NCBI GenBank assembly: GCA_003505715.1
Contig: DNXU01000191.1
Location: 1-16,734, forward strand
DNA length: 16,734 nucleotides
Origin: Cyanobacteria bacterium UBA8803
Lineage (GTDB): Bacteria > Cyanobacteriota > Cyanobacteriia > Cyanobacteriales > Coleofasciculaceae
Direction of reading: 5' to 3'
The position numbers were made by a program, and so were the translations under genes. The notes under the pieces are model-generated. The model did no database searches, was not told the origin of the DNA, and was given only the letters and a program-made list of their open reading frames with translations. Positions 1 to 8,802 of this stretch are shown piece after piece (position 1 is the first letter of the stretch; each line of letters starts with the position of its first letter).

Positions 1-1055
1 ACGGCAATATGTTGTTTTGTCAATGCGTCAACAAACTCTTGAATCCGGCGAGGACTGGGGCGTTGATAATCTACTTCACTAATGGGGTTGTAAGGAATTA
101 GGTTGACGTGACTCTGGAATCCTCGCAGGTGCTGTGCTAACTCAACGGCATGTTCTGGCAGATCGTTTAAGCCAGCTAACAGGATGTATTCAAAAGTCAC
201 TCGCCTACCCGTAATTTGCACGTATTCCCGACACTCCTCTAAAAGGGATTCTAGGGGATAACGTCGAGCGCTGGGGATGAGTTTTTCCCGCAGTGGCTGA
301 TTTGAGGCGTGGAGGCTGATGGCTAAGGTAACTTGTAACTGCTGTTGAGCCAATTGGCGGATGCGATCGCGAATGCCAACGGTGGAGATGGTTAGCGATC
401 GCATTCCAATCCCAATATCTTGGTTAATCGAGTTGACAGCACCCAGAACGGCGTCCAGATTCAACAATGGCTCTCCCATACCCATAAACACCACATTGCT
501 CACCCGTTGCTGGAAATCTTCCTGAACGGTTAAGACTTGATCGACTATTTCATGACGAGCCAAATTGCGGGTAAATCCCCCTTTCCCGGTGGCGCAGAAG
601 TCGCAAGCCATCGGGCAACCGACTTGGGAGGACACGCAAACCGTTAGGCGTTCCTTAGATTTACTGAAGGCAGGAATGCCGACAGTTTCGATAATGTTAC
701 CGTCTGCTAACCGCAGCAGATATTTCACCGTCCCATCGGGAGCTTCCGAACGATAATGTAATTGGGAGCGACCGATGGCGATATCAGCTAGGCTTTCCCG
801 CCAGGGTTTGGGAAAGACCGAAATTTCCTGGAGCGATCGCACTCCTTTTTGATAAATCCATTGATGAAGCTGATTTCCCCGATAAGCTGGTTGTCCCTGC
901 TGTTGCACCCATTGGGTTAACTCGCTTAAGGACGCGCCTAAAAGGGGTGGAATTGAGGAGGTTGTAGGTTGCTCTACTTCCCTGGGCTGAGTTATTGTGG
1001 GAAGGCTTTGAGCATTGGTCGTTCTTTTAGAGTTAACCTGAGAAGTACGAGGCAT
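1..1055 (-). CDS. rlmN: RlmN, 23S rRNA (adenine-C2)-methyltransferase, 3' end cut by window edge
   Basis: Radical-SAM enzyme that methylates C2 of A2503 in 23S rRNA, and C2 of A37 in some tRNAs, in the cytoplasm. I translated the minus strand from the ATG at 1053-1055. It gives 351 codons and is still open at base 1. The radical-SAM cluster motif is CPMACDFC (Cys147, Cys151, Cys154, spacing CX3CX2C), followed by [10 protein letters not shown]. The family motif GMGEPL lies near residues 192-197, and ISLHAS and LIPYNPI follow. The C-terminal catalytic Cys expected in RlmN would lie just past the left edge, so it cannot be checked. An in-frame stop at 1071-1073 makes 1055 the most upstream ATG. 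Residues 1-36 are a Ser/Thr/Pro-rich extension before the usual start of homology ([10 protein letters not shown]), so the real start could be internal. Divergent from argS. Confidence 0.95.
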   Translation of the reverse strand, partial: MPRTSQVNSKRTTNAQSLPTITQPREVEQPTTSSIPPLLGASLSELTQWVQQQGQPAYRGNQLHQWIYQKGVRSLQEISVFPKPWRESLADIAIGRSQLHYRSEAPDGTVKYLLRLADGNIIETVGIPAFSKSKERLTVCVSSQVGCPMACDFCATGKGGFTRNLARHEIVDQVLTVQEDFQQRVSNVVFMGMGEPLLNLDAVLGAVNSINQDIGIGMRSLTISTVGIRDRIRQLAQQQLQVTLAISLHASNQPLREKLIPSARRYPLESLLEECREYVQITGRRVTFEYILLAGLNDLPEHAVELAQHLRGFQSHVNLIPYNPISEVDYQRPSPRRIQEFVDALTKQHIA

Positions 1056-1205
1056 AAGAGTTACGGGAGCTTATCTATTTATCTAATATCTATATATTTT
1101 AATCAAAAACGAATACAATTTAAATTTTTATGCCTTATCTCTGCCCTAAGTAAGAGATAAACTTAATTCAATTAAACTGGCTATATAAGTTATTGAACTA
1201 ACGTT

Positions 1206-2963
1206 ATGAACTCCACTCTCGAACAGCTAAAAGTAAAATTTGAGCAGGCTTTGATGGTAGCTTTTGGTGATGGCATGGCTGGCACAGATCCCATGTTAGT
1301 ACCTGCCAGCAATCCCAAGTTTGGCGACTATCAGTCAAATGCAGCTTTATCACTTACCAAAAAGCTAGGTCAGCCACCACGAGTGATTGCAGAAAACATT
1401 GTTAAACATATCGACATTATTGATATCTGTGAGCCACCAGTTATCGCAGGGCCTGGTTTTATCAATTTCACCTTGAAACCAGAATATTTAGCAGCTCAAC
1501 TTAATACTATCCAAATAGATCCACGTTTGGGAGTGGAACTGGTTAAAAAACCGGAACGAGCGATCGTAGATTTCTCCAGCCCGAACATTGCTAAAGAAAT
1601 GCATGTCGGTCATTTGCGTTCCACAATTATTGGCGATTGCATTTCCCGGATTTTAGAATTCCGGGGTCATGAGGTTCTGCGCTTAAATCATGTGGGAGAC
1701 TGGGGCACTCAGTTTGGCATGTTAATCGCCTACCTGCGGGAAGTTTGTCCAGCGGCATTAACCACGTCCGAGGCTGTAGATTTGGGTGATTTAGTCAACT
1801 TTTACCGCCAAGCCAAGCAGCACTTTGATGCGGATGAAGCTTTCCAAGAAGCAGCGCGGCAAGAAGTGGTGCAACTGCAAGCAGGTGCTGCGGATACTCG
1901 CCACGCTTGGCAGTTACTATGCGAGCAATCTAGAAAGGAGTTTGAGGTTATTTATGACTTGCTCGACATTCATTTAACGGAACGGGGCGAATCATTCTAT
2001 AATCCCTTGTTACCAGATGTCGTAGCAGAACTCGATCGCTTGGGGCTGTTAGTGGTAGATGCTGGTGCTAAGTGTGTTTTTCTAGAGGGATTTACTAATA
2101 AAGACGGCAATCCTTTACCGTTGATCGTACAAAAGTCTGATGGGGGCTACAATTACGCCACAACTGACTTGGCAGCTTTGCGCTACCGAATTGGGCAAGA
2201 CGGAGCAGAACGGATTATTTATGTAACTGATGCTGGACAAGCAAATCACTTTGCTCAAGTATTTCAGGTGGCACGAAGAGCAGGTTGGATTTCCGATGGG
2301 GTAGAGGTAGTACACGTTCCCTTTGGGTTGGTACTAGGAGAAGATGGCAAGAGGTTGAAAACTCGTTCTGGGGATACGGTACGGTTACGGGATTTGATCG
2401 ATGAAGCGATCGCTCGTTTCCGGGATTACTTGGAAGAGAAAATAAAACAAGAGGGTCGTGAGGAAACCGAGGAATTTAAAGCTAATGTGGCCAAGGTAGT
2501 TGGTATTAGTGCGGTTAAATATGCCGACCTCAGCCAAAACCGTAACAGCAATTATGTATTCAGTTACGATAAGATGCTGGCTCCGCTAGGCAATACGGCA
2601 CCTTATCTACTTTATGCTTATGCTCGGATTCAGAGTATTAGCCGTAAAGGGAATATTGATTTTGAGGCTTTGGGAGGAGAGGTAAGAATCCTGTTAGAGG
2701 AAGGAACAGAATTAGTTCTCGCCAAACACCTATTGCAGTTAGGTGAAGTATTAAGTAACGTTGAGCAGGATTTGCTGCCAAATCGCCTTTGTCTGTATCT
2801 ATACGAACTTAGCGAGAAGTTCAATCAATTTTACGAACAATGCCCCGTGCTTAAATCTGAGGAACCCCAACGTTCATCACGGATTAGATTATGCGATCTG
2901 ACCGCTAGAACTCTACAACTAGGATTATCTTTGCTGGGAATTCCTGTATTAGACCGGATGTAG
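1206..2963 (+). CDS. argS: Arginyl-tRNA synthetase
   Basis: Class I aminoacyl-tRNA synthetase that charges tRNA-Arg with arginine using ATP, in the cytoplasm. The 585 residues match the usual length of the family. An N-terminal Add-1-like domain (about 1-110) recognises tRNA. The HIGH signature is HVGH at residues 133-136, inside [17 protein letters not shown], a typical ArgRS sequence. The KMSKS-equivalent loop is the degenerate [12 protein letters not shown] region, as is normal for ArgRS. The C-terminal DALR anticodon-binding domain runs from about 455 and ends in [10 protein letters not shown], a typical family terminus. The ATG at 1206 follows an AT-rich stretch without a clear Shine-Dalgarno sequence. 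A TATATA box at 1182-1187 is a possible -10 element, but I see no convincing -35. It is a single gene on the plus strand between two minus-strand units. Confidence 0.97.
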   Translation: MNSTLEQLKVKFEQALMVAFGDGMAGTDPMLVPASNPKFGDYQSNAALSLTKKLGQPPRVIAENIVKHIDIIDICEPPVIAGPGFINFTLKPEYLAAQLNTIQIDPRLGVELVKKPERAIVDFSSPNIAKEMHVGHLRSTIIGDCISRILEFRGHEVLRLNHVGDWGTQFGMLIAYLREVCPAALTTSEAVDLGDLVNFYRQAKQHFDADEAFQEAARQEVVQLQAGAADTRHAWQLLCEQSRKEFEVIYDLLDIHLTERGESFYNPLLPDVVAELDRLGLLVVDAGAKCVFLEGFTNKDGNPLPLIVQKSDGGYNYATTDLAALRYRIGQDGAERIIYVTDAGQANHFAQVFQVARRAGWISDGVEVVHVPFGLVLGEDGKRLKTRSGDTVRLRDLIDEAIARFRDYLEEKIKQEGREETEEFKANVAKVVGISAVKYADLSQNRNSNYVFSYDKMLAPLGNTAPYLLYAYARIQSISRKGNIDFEALGGEVRILLEEGTELVLAKHLLQLGEVLSNVEQDLLPNRLCLYLYELSEKFNQFYEQCPVLKSEEPQRSSRIRLCDLTARTLQLGLSLLGIPVLDRM

Positions 2964-2993
2964 AGGTAAGGGGTGTGGGAAAAATCCTAGTAG

Positions 2994-3020
2994 GGTGCGT
3001 TACGCGAAAGCTAACGCACC
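2994..3020. repeat. GGTGCGTTA/TAACGCACC palindrome, cyanobacterial intergenic hairpin
   Basis: A perfect 9-bp inverted repeat has arms GGTGCGTTA (2994-3002) and TAACGCACC (3012-3020) around a 9-base loop that itself contains GCGAAAGC. GTAG before the left arm and CTAC after the right arm can extend the stem across a bulge. This hairpin type recurs in intergenic regions of many cyanobacteria. It starts 30 bases after the argS stop and lies between the convergent ends of argS and the TPR gene, so it may help 3'-end formation in both directions. There is no U-run, so it is not a standard intrinsic terminator. The rest of 2964-3187 shows no gene. Confidence 0.7.
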
Positions 3021-3187
3021 AGCTACATCTACAGCTGATATGATGTCCAGTTAAACACCCATAATAAGCTGTCACGCATTTAAATTGGGTATCAAAGGTT
3101 AGTATATCCTTAACTCAGATTGCAAGCTGGGCTTTCCGCAAGACCCATTCATTTATCCTGATGCGAGCATGATCTGCGACTACTGAG

Positions 3188-5539
3188 CTAACACGTCTGG
3201 CTGCTCTTGATCAGAGTAATTTGGAGCATGGCTAGTGCTTGGTCAATTCCTGGAAACTGAGAGGGATAACGAGCTAATATTTCAGCAGATTCTAAAACAC
3301 CAGCGCGAATTATAGCTATCTTTGAGTCGTGAGTTAAGGCGTTAATAATTTCTTGTAGATTTTGCAGTCCTTCTTGTTTGTTACCTAAGGCAATTCTACC
3401 GAGAGCAAAGTATAGTTTTTCTTGGTCACCATCACAGTCACAACACTTTAAGCTTTTTGCTATAATTCGTTTAGCTTCTTTGAACTGTCTTTTAAGGACA
3501 TTGATCAAGCCCAGATTGAAGATTGGTAAAAACCAATTTGCTTTAATTTGAAGGGATCGATTTAGACAAGATTGGGCTTTCTTAAGCTTATTTTGCATGA
3601 TGGCAAGAAACCCAAGATTATTCCACAATAGAGAATCCCCTTGAGGATTAAGTTCAATTGCACGGTTGAGCAATTTGAGTGCTAGCTCAAAGTCTCCCTG
3701 TTCATAGTAAATCCTACCAAGAGTATTGTAAGCAGATATAGCTCTTGGCTCAATATCAATTGCTTTGTTAAAAGATGCGATTGCCTCTGGAATTCTTCTT
3801 AAATAATTTAGGATAAATCCTTTTTTATCCCAAGCTTCATAGTGATCGGGCTTCAGAATAATAATTTGTTCAAAACTTGCTAATGCTTCTTCATATCGCT
3901 CAAGTCTTATTAAGGTTATGCCGCGATTTTGCCAGATATTGTAATCATCTGATGTAAGATCAATAGCCCGATCAAAACTTACTAAAGATTCTTCATATAG
4001 CTCAAGTTTGCCTAATGATAATCCTCGATCATACCATAGGCTGTATTCATCAGCATTGAGGCCAATAGCTTTATCAAAACTTACTATAGCCTCTTCGTAT
4101 TTACCAAGGTTTTTTAATGCTATTCCCCGATTTCGCCAGATATTATAATCATCACAATTGATTAAAAGAGCCTTGTTAAAACTTGACATAGCTTCTGCGT
4201 CTTTACCAAGATTTCCTAATGCTATACCATGAGCAACCCAGAGACTATATTCATCAGGTTTAAGAGTAATAGCATTCTCAAAACTTTGCACTGCTTCTGC
4301 ATATCGCTCAAGGTTACCTAATGTTAATCCGCGATCTTTCCAGGTATTGTATTCATTTGGATTGATATCAATAGCTTTGTCAAAGCTTAGTACTGCTTCT
4401 TCATAATGCTCCATTATCATTAAAATAACTCCTCGATTCTTCCAAAAATAGTATTGATCTGAATCGAGAGCAATAGCCTTATCAACACTTTCTAGTGCTT
4501 CCTGATATCGTTCAACAATTAATAACGTTACACCTCGTATATTCCAAGCTTCTGATTCATTGGGGGTAAGATTAACTAGCTTCTCCCAACTGGTCAGAGC
4601 CTCATTATATCGTCCGAGAGCTATTAACAGCTTTCCCCGGATATCCCAAATTTGATGATAATCAGGTTTGATTTCAACAACTTTATCAAAACTCGCAACT
4701 GCTTCTTCATATTGTTCTAGCTGGAGCAAGACACAACCTCTATTACCCCAAGCCAGATAATTATTAGGCTCAATTTGCAACGCTTTATCACAGCTGGTAA
4801 GTGCTTTCTCATATTTATTGCCACTAAAAAACAGTAATCCTTCCTTGAGAAGGAACTTAGCATTACTTTCACAAGTATTGCAATTCTCTGCAATTAAGCT
4901 TTTGATTTCTAAAGTTTTAACAACACGTTCTTCATCCGTTAATTTGAGGCATTCTTCAAAGCTATCTTCTAGCAGCTTGGTTGCTCGAAGTTGCAACTCC
5001 TCCTTAGTTAAGGGAAAATGAAATACTCCCGATCGCCAGTCAAAAAAATCTGGTGCCCTTTGGATAAAATAGTCAATAGCAAAGCTAGGAGTCAAAAATA
5101 CAAAACTACAATGGAAATCTTGGCTAAAACGCTCTCGCTGTTGGTTGAGGTGGCTTAAAATAGGCGGCACGCCTTTCCAGCTATAAGCATATGTTTCTTC
5201 CTCAGCCCAACCGCTGAGACGCTTAGTGTCTTCATATTCATACAAGGCATTTTCGATGCCTCTAATAAATAAAATATCAAACAGTGTCTTCTCTCTCAAT
5301 TCATCAATTTTGTCATACAGCGTTTGAGTTTTGCGATCAATTTCCAAAACTGCTATTTTTTTCTGTGGTAAATCTTTCCGTACTTGCTCGATAATGTGAG
5401 TACCCTGAGTATGATCGGATTGCACGACAAAAAATAATCCAAACCCTTTCTTACGCCTTAACCCCCGTAATAGTGTGCGGTAGACTTCGTCAAAGGTTTC
5501 TGGTGGTAAATCAGATCCGATCACTTCCTCAAGTTTCAT
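3188..5539 (-). CDS. TPR-repeat protein with N-terminal NTPase-like domain lacking a P-loop
   Basis: This protein has 783 residues. About 1-177 form an alpha/beta domain that looks like a degenerate NTPase. FFVVQSDHTQG (36-46) sits where a Walker A would be but has no GK[ST]. FDILFIRGIENAL (87-99) resembles a Walker B strand, and LNQQRERF followed by APDFFDWRSGVFHFP (162-176) resembles the end of the nucleotide-binding region in STAND-like proteins. About 178-225 is a helical linker. About 226-735 hold roughly 14 tetratricopeptide repeats of 34 residues with a WxxRG core, a protein-binding scaffold. The tail 736-783 is helical. No signal peptide or membrane segment is visible, so it is probably cytoplasmic. 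The ATG lies 4 bases after the ATPase stop, so the two genes are probably translationally coupled partners. Its coding strand looks more AT-rich than the chelatase gene. Its function is unknown; the NTPase-like reading is inference. Confidence 0.85.
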   Translation of the reverse strand: MKLEEVIGSDLPPETFDEVYRTLLRGLRRKKGFGLFFVVQSDHTQGTHIIEQVRKDLPQKKIAVLEIDRKTQTLYDKIDELREKTLFDILFIRGIENALYEYEDTKRLSGWAEEETYAYSWKGVPPILSHLNQQRERFSQDFHCSFVFLTPSFAIDYFIQRAPDFFDWRSGVFHFPLTKEELQLRATKLLEDSFEECLKLTDEERVVKTLEIKSLIAENCNTCESNAKFLLKEGLLFFSGNKYEKALTSCDKALQIEPNNYLAWGNRGCVLLQLEQYEEAVASFDKVVEIKPDYHQIWDIRGKLLIALGRYNEALTSWEKLVNLTPNESEAWNIRGVTLLIVERYQEALESVDKAIALDSDQYYFWKNRGVILMIMEHYEEAVLSFDKAIDINPNEYNTWKDRGLTLGNLERYAEAVQSFENAITLKPDEYSLWVAHGIALGNLGKDAEAMSSFNKALLINCDDYNIWRNRGIALKNLGKYEEAIVSFDKAIGLNADEYSLWYDRGLSLGKLELYEESLVSFDRAIDLTSDDYNIWQNRGITLIRLERYEEALASFEQIIILKPDHYEAWDKKGFILNYLRRIPEAIASFNKAIDIEPRAISAYNTLGRIYYEQGDFELALKLLNRAIELNPQGDSLLWNNLGFLAIMQNKLKKAQSCLNRSLQIKANWFLPIFNLGLINVLKRQFKEAKRIIAKSLKCCDCDGDQEKLYFALGRIALGNKQEGLQNLQEIINALTHDSKIAIIRAGVLESAEILARYPSQFPGIDQALAMLQITLIKSSQTC

Positions 5540-5543
5540 CTCA

Positions 5544-6887
5544 TTACTTCAGAGCATCTTTAAACTTAGGTAATTCCCATATTAACGGATGAACATCGTA
5601 CCAGATGTATTTGTCTCCCTTCTGATTAAGATAGCGATATTCTAGCAAACAACGGTTGAATAATAAACTTCGGTGGAGATTATCATTCGCAATCTCCTTA
5701 CTCTTATGGACTTGGGCTAAAGTCTGCCATTGATTTTCTTCTACTGCCCTTTGATAAATATCGCGCACTTCAGCGATCGCCCGTTGTACCGCCCTGGCTG
5801 AAATTGGTAATTGATCGGTTCGATTGATTGCCTCTTGTGCCAGTTGTATCAAGTCTCGCATATAGCCCCCACTCATTCGACAGAGTTGTTCTAAAACCTC
5901 TGGCGATTCAAAGATTTGGGTTTCTAAATCGAGATCGGTATAGGGTTCAACACGGCGTTTGATCGTTTCTTTCAGCTTAGCAATACCAGCTTCGTAGGGA
6001 CTACCATCTCGGTACTGTACCATCACTGATGGTAATACTTGAGAAATGCCATAGTTATCTTTTAAATCCGTTGCCCATCGAGAATAAATCATCGAAATGG
6101 GAACTGTATAGACAATATGGCAATCTAAGGCTTTAAGTTGTTCGTGGCGATCTAGAAAAATTTCTTCATGATTGCTGCGTCCGTTATCTCGGAATATAGG
6201 AACAATCCGATCTAAATTATCAGCAATTACAACGAGTTGGGTTTTCCCATCGGGTAAATTATGCTTGGCATCAGCAATAAATGCATTGAGCGCTTTTAGC
6301 AGGGTCTCCGTATGAGGTTCCACCTTCTCACGAATTTTCTGGCGTTGACTAGGTTCAGCGCGAATGGCAGCAGTTATCTTGGCAAACTGATTTAATTGAG
6401 TTTCAATCGTGAGTTGATTAAGATTAATCTCAGTTGAGAGAATATCCTTGAGATCTTGCAAGCGCTCGCGCAGCCAGTCGGCAATGGGTTGAGAATTGGC
6501 TTGTTTCAGCTTATCAAGTAAGTGACGAGTGCAAGCTAGTAAAATATCTGCATACTGAACATCTTGTACGCTAATATCCTCTTCATCAGCCGCAAAATAC
6601 ACCACAAAACACTTTTGCTCTTCTAGGTCAGCTTTCAGGCGTAACAGTTCTGTCGTCTTACCAGTCCCACGATAGCCAGAATATAACTGACAGGTTAACT
6701 CCCGCGATCGCCGAATGCTTCTACCTAAATCTTGTAAAATCTCAACATCACCCCGCACCTCCCGACACTCGACATATTTTGAGTCACCTGCTGGCAGAGG
6801 CTGTGGATTAAAAGCATTATAAATATTATCCAGTAACTCTTCGATATCCAGATCAACTGCCACGACTCTGTACTCCCTGTAACGCAA
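5544..6887 (-). CDS. ORC/Cdc6-like AAA+ ATPase, first gene of the ATPase-TPR pair
   Basis: A predicted cytoplasmic P-loop ATPase of 447 residues, counted from a TTG at 6885-6887. Walker A is GYRGTGKTT (71-79). Walker B is LVVIADNLD (218-226), ending in Asp. A strand at 255-265 fits sensor 1. GGYMRDL (340-346) resembles the sensor 2 motif of ORC/Cdc6-like AAA+ proteins. Residues 380-447 look like a winged-helix C-terminus. Substrate and target are not evident. The start is uncertain: the TTG has a weak GGAAAAG upstream, while a GTG at 6861-6863 (residue 9) has AGGGAG nine bases before it and would give VAVDLDIEELL as the N-terminus. The stop is 4 bases before the TPR gene, and the two form a transcription unit. 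Alternatives are a regulatory STAND NTPase or part of a defence-like module; nothing in the sequence decides. Confidence 0.85.
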   Translation of the reverse strand: MRYREYRVVAVDLDIEELLDNIYNAFNPQPLPAGDSKYVECREVRGDVEILQDLGRSIRRSRELTCQLYSGYRGTGKTTELLRLKADLEEQKCFVVYFAADEEDISVQDVQYADILLACTRHLLDKLKQANSQPIADWLRERLQDLKDILSTEINLNQLTIETQLNQFAKITAAIRAEPSQRQKIREKVEPHTETLLKALNAFIADAKHNLPDGKTQLVVIADNLDRIVPIFRDNGRSNHEEIFLDRHEQLKALDCHIVYTVPISMIYSRWATDLKDNYGISQVLPSVMVQYRDGSPYEAGIAKLKETIKRRVEPYTDLDLETQIFESPEVLEQLCRMSGGYMRDLIQLAQEAINRTDQLPISARAVQRAIAEVRDIYQRAVEENQWQTLAQVHKSKEIANDNLHRSLLFNRCLLEYRYLNQKGDKYIWYDVHPLIWELPKFKDALK

Positions 6888-7109
6888 GCTTTCTTTTCCA
6901 TATAATAAACGCTAGGCTCGGCATCTTGAGGGTGTAGGTTTAGTTTCGGTTGCAGATAGATAGGCAAGCAGTTTGATTGCCTCCTACAGCAGCTCTCCTT
7001 GATCGCAAGCGTGAATGCAAACAGCGGTTGCCTATCCCTGATTAGCACAACTCTCTTTAGTTATTTCTGAGTGCAAGCCCAGTTATTTTTACTTAAGATG
7101 GGTGGAAAT
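6888..7109. other. Intergenic stretch upstream of the ATPase gene
   Basis: About 220 bases lie between the ATPase start and the last codon of the decayed gene. Short open frames here, including one overlapping the ATPase 5' end in another frame, show no recognisable protein. I found no RNA gene, no clear promoter pair and no strong hairpin. It presumably carries the promoter of the ATPase-TPR unit. Confidence 0.5.
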
Positions 7110-7549
7110 TTACCCATTGCCACCAACACTTGCGATCGCATTCCAGGTTTGGGAGAACCCACCTTCCGCACCCTGTACCCAAGCTAATTTTGCGAGTAAG
7201 GCTCCCAAAGGCTCCAACCCATAATCCATCAGATCGATAGTCACCTCATCCCCTCCAATTTCAAAAACCGCCACAACAAGCCATTTAGGGATACTTTTTC
7301 GTCCAGGAGTTCCCGTACTTCTAGAAGTACAGGATAAATAATTCCTTCCGAGCGGGCTTTCTCGCTGGCTGCGGAGACGATGGGGAGACTCCGCTTTAAA
7401 AATGTTGTTAATAAGTCTGATGGGGCGATCTCTGCTAACTCCGGGAAAAATGATGCCTCAACTACGGTTAAGCTAAAGGAGTCGAGCGCCTGCTCTAGGG
7501 TTTCAAATTGGCTATAGAGCATGGGAGTGCTTGGGTTTAGGTGCGTCAA
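7110..7549 (-). pseudogene. Decayed cyanobacterial hypothetical gene, frameshift in a G-run plus internal deletion
   Basis: An open frame starts at TTG 7549 or, more likely, ATG 7520-7522 (MLYSQFETLEQALDSF) and stops at 7241. Its last residues, LLWRFLKLEGMR, are followed in another frame by GDEVTIDLMDYGLEPLG, which runs to a TAA at 7110-7112. Adding one G to the GGGG run at 7250-7253 joins them as FLKLEGDEVTIDLMDYG. From memory, this resembles the end of a cyanobacterial hypothetical family of about 200 residues. Its members begin like QFETLEQ, pass through a (S)EKxRSEGIIYPVLLE-like block, and end with WxFLKLEG...VTIDL. In that family about 100 residues carrying a PD-(D/E)XK-like D...EAK region normally lie between those blocks. 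Here EVRELLDEKVSL passes straight into NGLLWRFLKLEG, so the centre seems deleted. Both reconstructions are inference; the two abutting frames are seen directly. A sequencing error could explain the frameshift but not the shortness. Confidence 0.65.
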
Positions 7550-7601
7550 TATGAATCGCCTTCCAGGGAGAGAGCGATTCTCTTCTCTCAGGGAGTAAAG
7601 G

Positions 7602-7615
7602 TTCCTTGCAAGGAA
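7602..7615. repeat. Perfect 14-bp palindrome downstream of the esterase gene
   Basis: TTCCTTGCAAGGAA reads the same on both strands. It lies about 40 bases beyond the esterase stop, in the gap before the decayed gene. It could be a protein-binding site or part of a weak transcript end. No U-run follows on either strand, so I do not call it a terminator. Confidence 0.4.
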
Positions 7616-7655
7616 ATGGTAAATTAAAAGCTTTCTTCCCTCCTACCTTCTTCCC

Positions 7656-8297
7656 CTAACTGAGGCGAAATTCGCAAAATACCTGTATTGCCTGCCAAAT
7701 GTCTGCCATTACATTACCCAAGGCATGATCGCTGTCTAGTTCACTTAATTGCACCCAAGGACGCAGTCTGGCATAATCACGACTAGCAGTTATGGGGATG
7801 ACCTCATCATGCTGCCCATGAAAAATGAGAGTAGGTACGGGTCGCCATAACTGTTGTTCTTGATACTGATGGGCATCTTCGACAAACTTATAATGCAGGG
7901 GAAGCGATCGCTTCTCGCCGTAATGATAAACCGATATATATCCTGATGCTTGCCACAACAGCAGCTGTTCTGCTGTTAATTGAGGCAACCAATGGCAGAG
8001 GAACCCAAATGCTGGTGCTAACAAAACGAGGCGTTGGATTTGTGGATGCTTTTGCCCTAGCCAAGCGGCAGTTAGACCCCCCAAACTAGACCCGATTAAA
8101 GTGACTGGAGCCTCATTTAACAAAAATTCTGTTTCAATTTGACGGAGTTGGCGAGCGATCGTGAGATGGGAAAAGTCACCTTGGTTGAGATCGGGAATAT
8201 CTAAGGAAATGCCAATACTCCGAAAGCGATCACGTAGATACACCGCTTTTGCCGATCCAGGACTGGAAGCAAAGCCATGAAGGTAGATAAACCTCAA
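7656..8297 (-). CDS. YqiA/UPF0227-like alpha/beta-hydrolase (esterase)
   Basis: A predicted serine esterase of 213 residues, probably cytoplasmic because no signal peptide is visible. It begins MRFIYLHGFASSPGS, the typical opening of the YqiA/UPF0227 group, with HGF forming the oxyanion region. The nucleophile elbow is GSSLGG with Ser71. The acid is probably Asp164 in FHGQHDEVIP, and the base is His191 in DSDHALG. All three catalytic residues are therefore present. The substrate is unknown; family members hydrolyse short acyl esters. The start is TTG, its TTGA overlapping the TGA of the Spy-like gene, with GAGG nine bases upstream; no ATG lies in frame above it before a stop. This coupling makes it the last gene of the sigma-factor operon, which suggests a role in the same stress response. 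Confidence 0.88.
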   Translation of the reverse strand: MRFIYLHGFASSPGSAKAVYLRDRFRSIGISLDIPDLNQGDFSHLTIARQLRQIETEFLLNEAPVTLIGSSLGGLTAAWLGQKHPQIQRLVLLAPAFGFLCHWLPQLTAEQLLLWQASGYISVYHYGEKRSLPLHYKFVEDAHQYQEQQLWRPVPTLIFHGQHDEVIPITASRDYARLRPWVQLSELDSDHALGNVMADIWQAIQVFCEFRLS

Positions 8298-8785
8298 AAA
8301 TCTTGACCTCTTCTCTGTCTCATTGGGTTACGAAACTCTTCGCGTCGCTGTTCCATTAGTTGAGCAAAGCGACTGCGTTGGTCTGATGTTAGCACGTCTC
8401 GCATAGCTAACATGCTTTCAAAGCGTAGGTCTTCTAACTCTTGGCGCAGTTGCTGCACTTGCTGGTGTTTGGCACGAATTTGGCTAGAGTCGGCGTTACT
8501 TGCCATCAGGGAGGCAAACTCTTGTGTGGCTTGACGCAGTACTTGTTGGCGTTGGGAAATCTGATCTTTGTACTGAGAACGAATATCCTGTAGCTTTTGC
8601 TCTTGCTCTGGAGTAAGATTGAGTTCCTGCATCAACCTTTGCTTACCCCAATGCGGACGCTGCTGACCCTCAAAATTTTGAGCAAGGGTTGGGGTTAAGA
8701 AATTAGAATTGGGATTGGCAAGAGCAACAACGCCTCCTAAGGACAGTAGGAGTACTGACAAAACAGAAACCCGATGTAACAACAT
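8294..8785 (-). CDS. Spy/CpxP-like exported LTxxQ-motif protein
   Basis: A predicted exported protein of 163 residues. Residues 1-22 (MLLHRVSVLSVLLLSLGGVV) form a signal peptide, with cleavage likely after ALA or slightly later at TLAQ. The mature part is helical and rich in Gln, Arg and Glu. It has two LTxxQ-type motifs, NLTPEQEQKL and LTSDQRSRF, the hallmark of the Spy/CpxP family of periplasmic chaperone-like stress proteins. A TTG at 8833 would add 16 residues overlapping the anti-sigma gene. I prefer ATG 8785 because it begins the signal peptide directly and has AAGGT at a good distance upstream. The gene sits 17 bases after the anti-sigma gene and overlaps the esterase start. It could be a chaperone or the periplasmic sensor for the anti-sigma factor, as CnrX is in the CnrYXH metal-response system, which has a related fold. 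Confidence 0.85.
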   Translation of the reverse strand: MLLHRVSVLSVLLLSLGGVVALANPNSNFLTPTLAQNFEGQQRPHWGKQRLMQELNLTPEQEQKLQDIRSQYKDQISQRQQVLRQATQEFASLMASNADSSQIRAKHQQVQQLRQELEDLRFESMLAMRDVLTSDQRSRFAQLMEQRREEFRNPMRQRRGQDF

Positions 8786-8802
8786 AGAAATTACCTTTTG
8801 TT

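Noticed and set aside
565..1160. Two plus-strand open frames of 63 codons
   Set aside because: The first lies wholly inside rlmN and the second overlaps its 5' end, both on the opposite strand. Neither has protein-like composition, and the rlmN frame is clear.
3428..3449. Cys cluster (CCDCD) in the TPR protein as a zinc site
   Set aside because: Spacing does not match a known zinc motif, and it lies in a loop between helical repeats.
6725..7048. A 107-codon minus-strand frame overlapping the ATPase 5' end
   Set aside because: It shares DNA with the conserved ATPase N-terminus in another frame, and its translation has no recognisable features.
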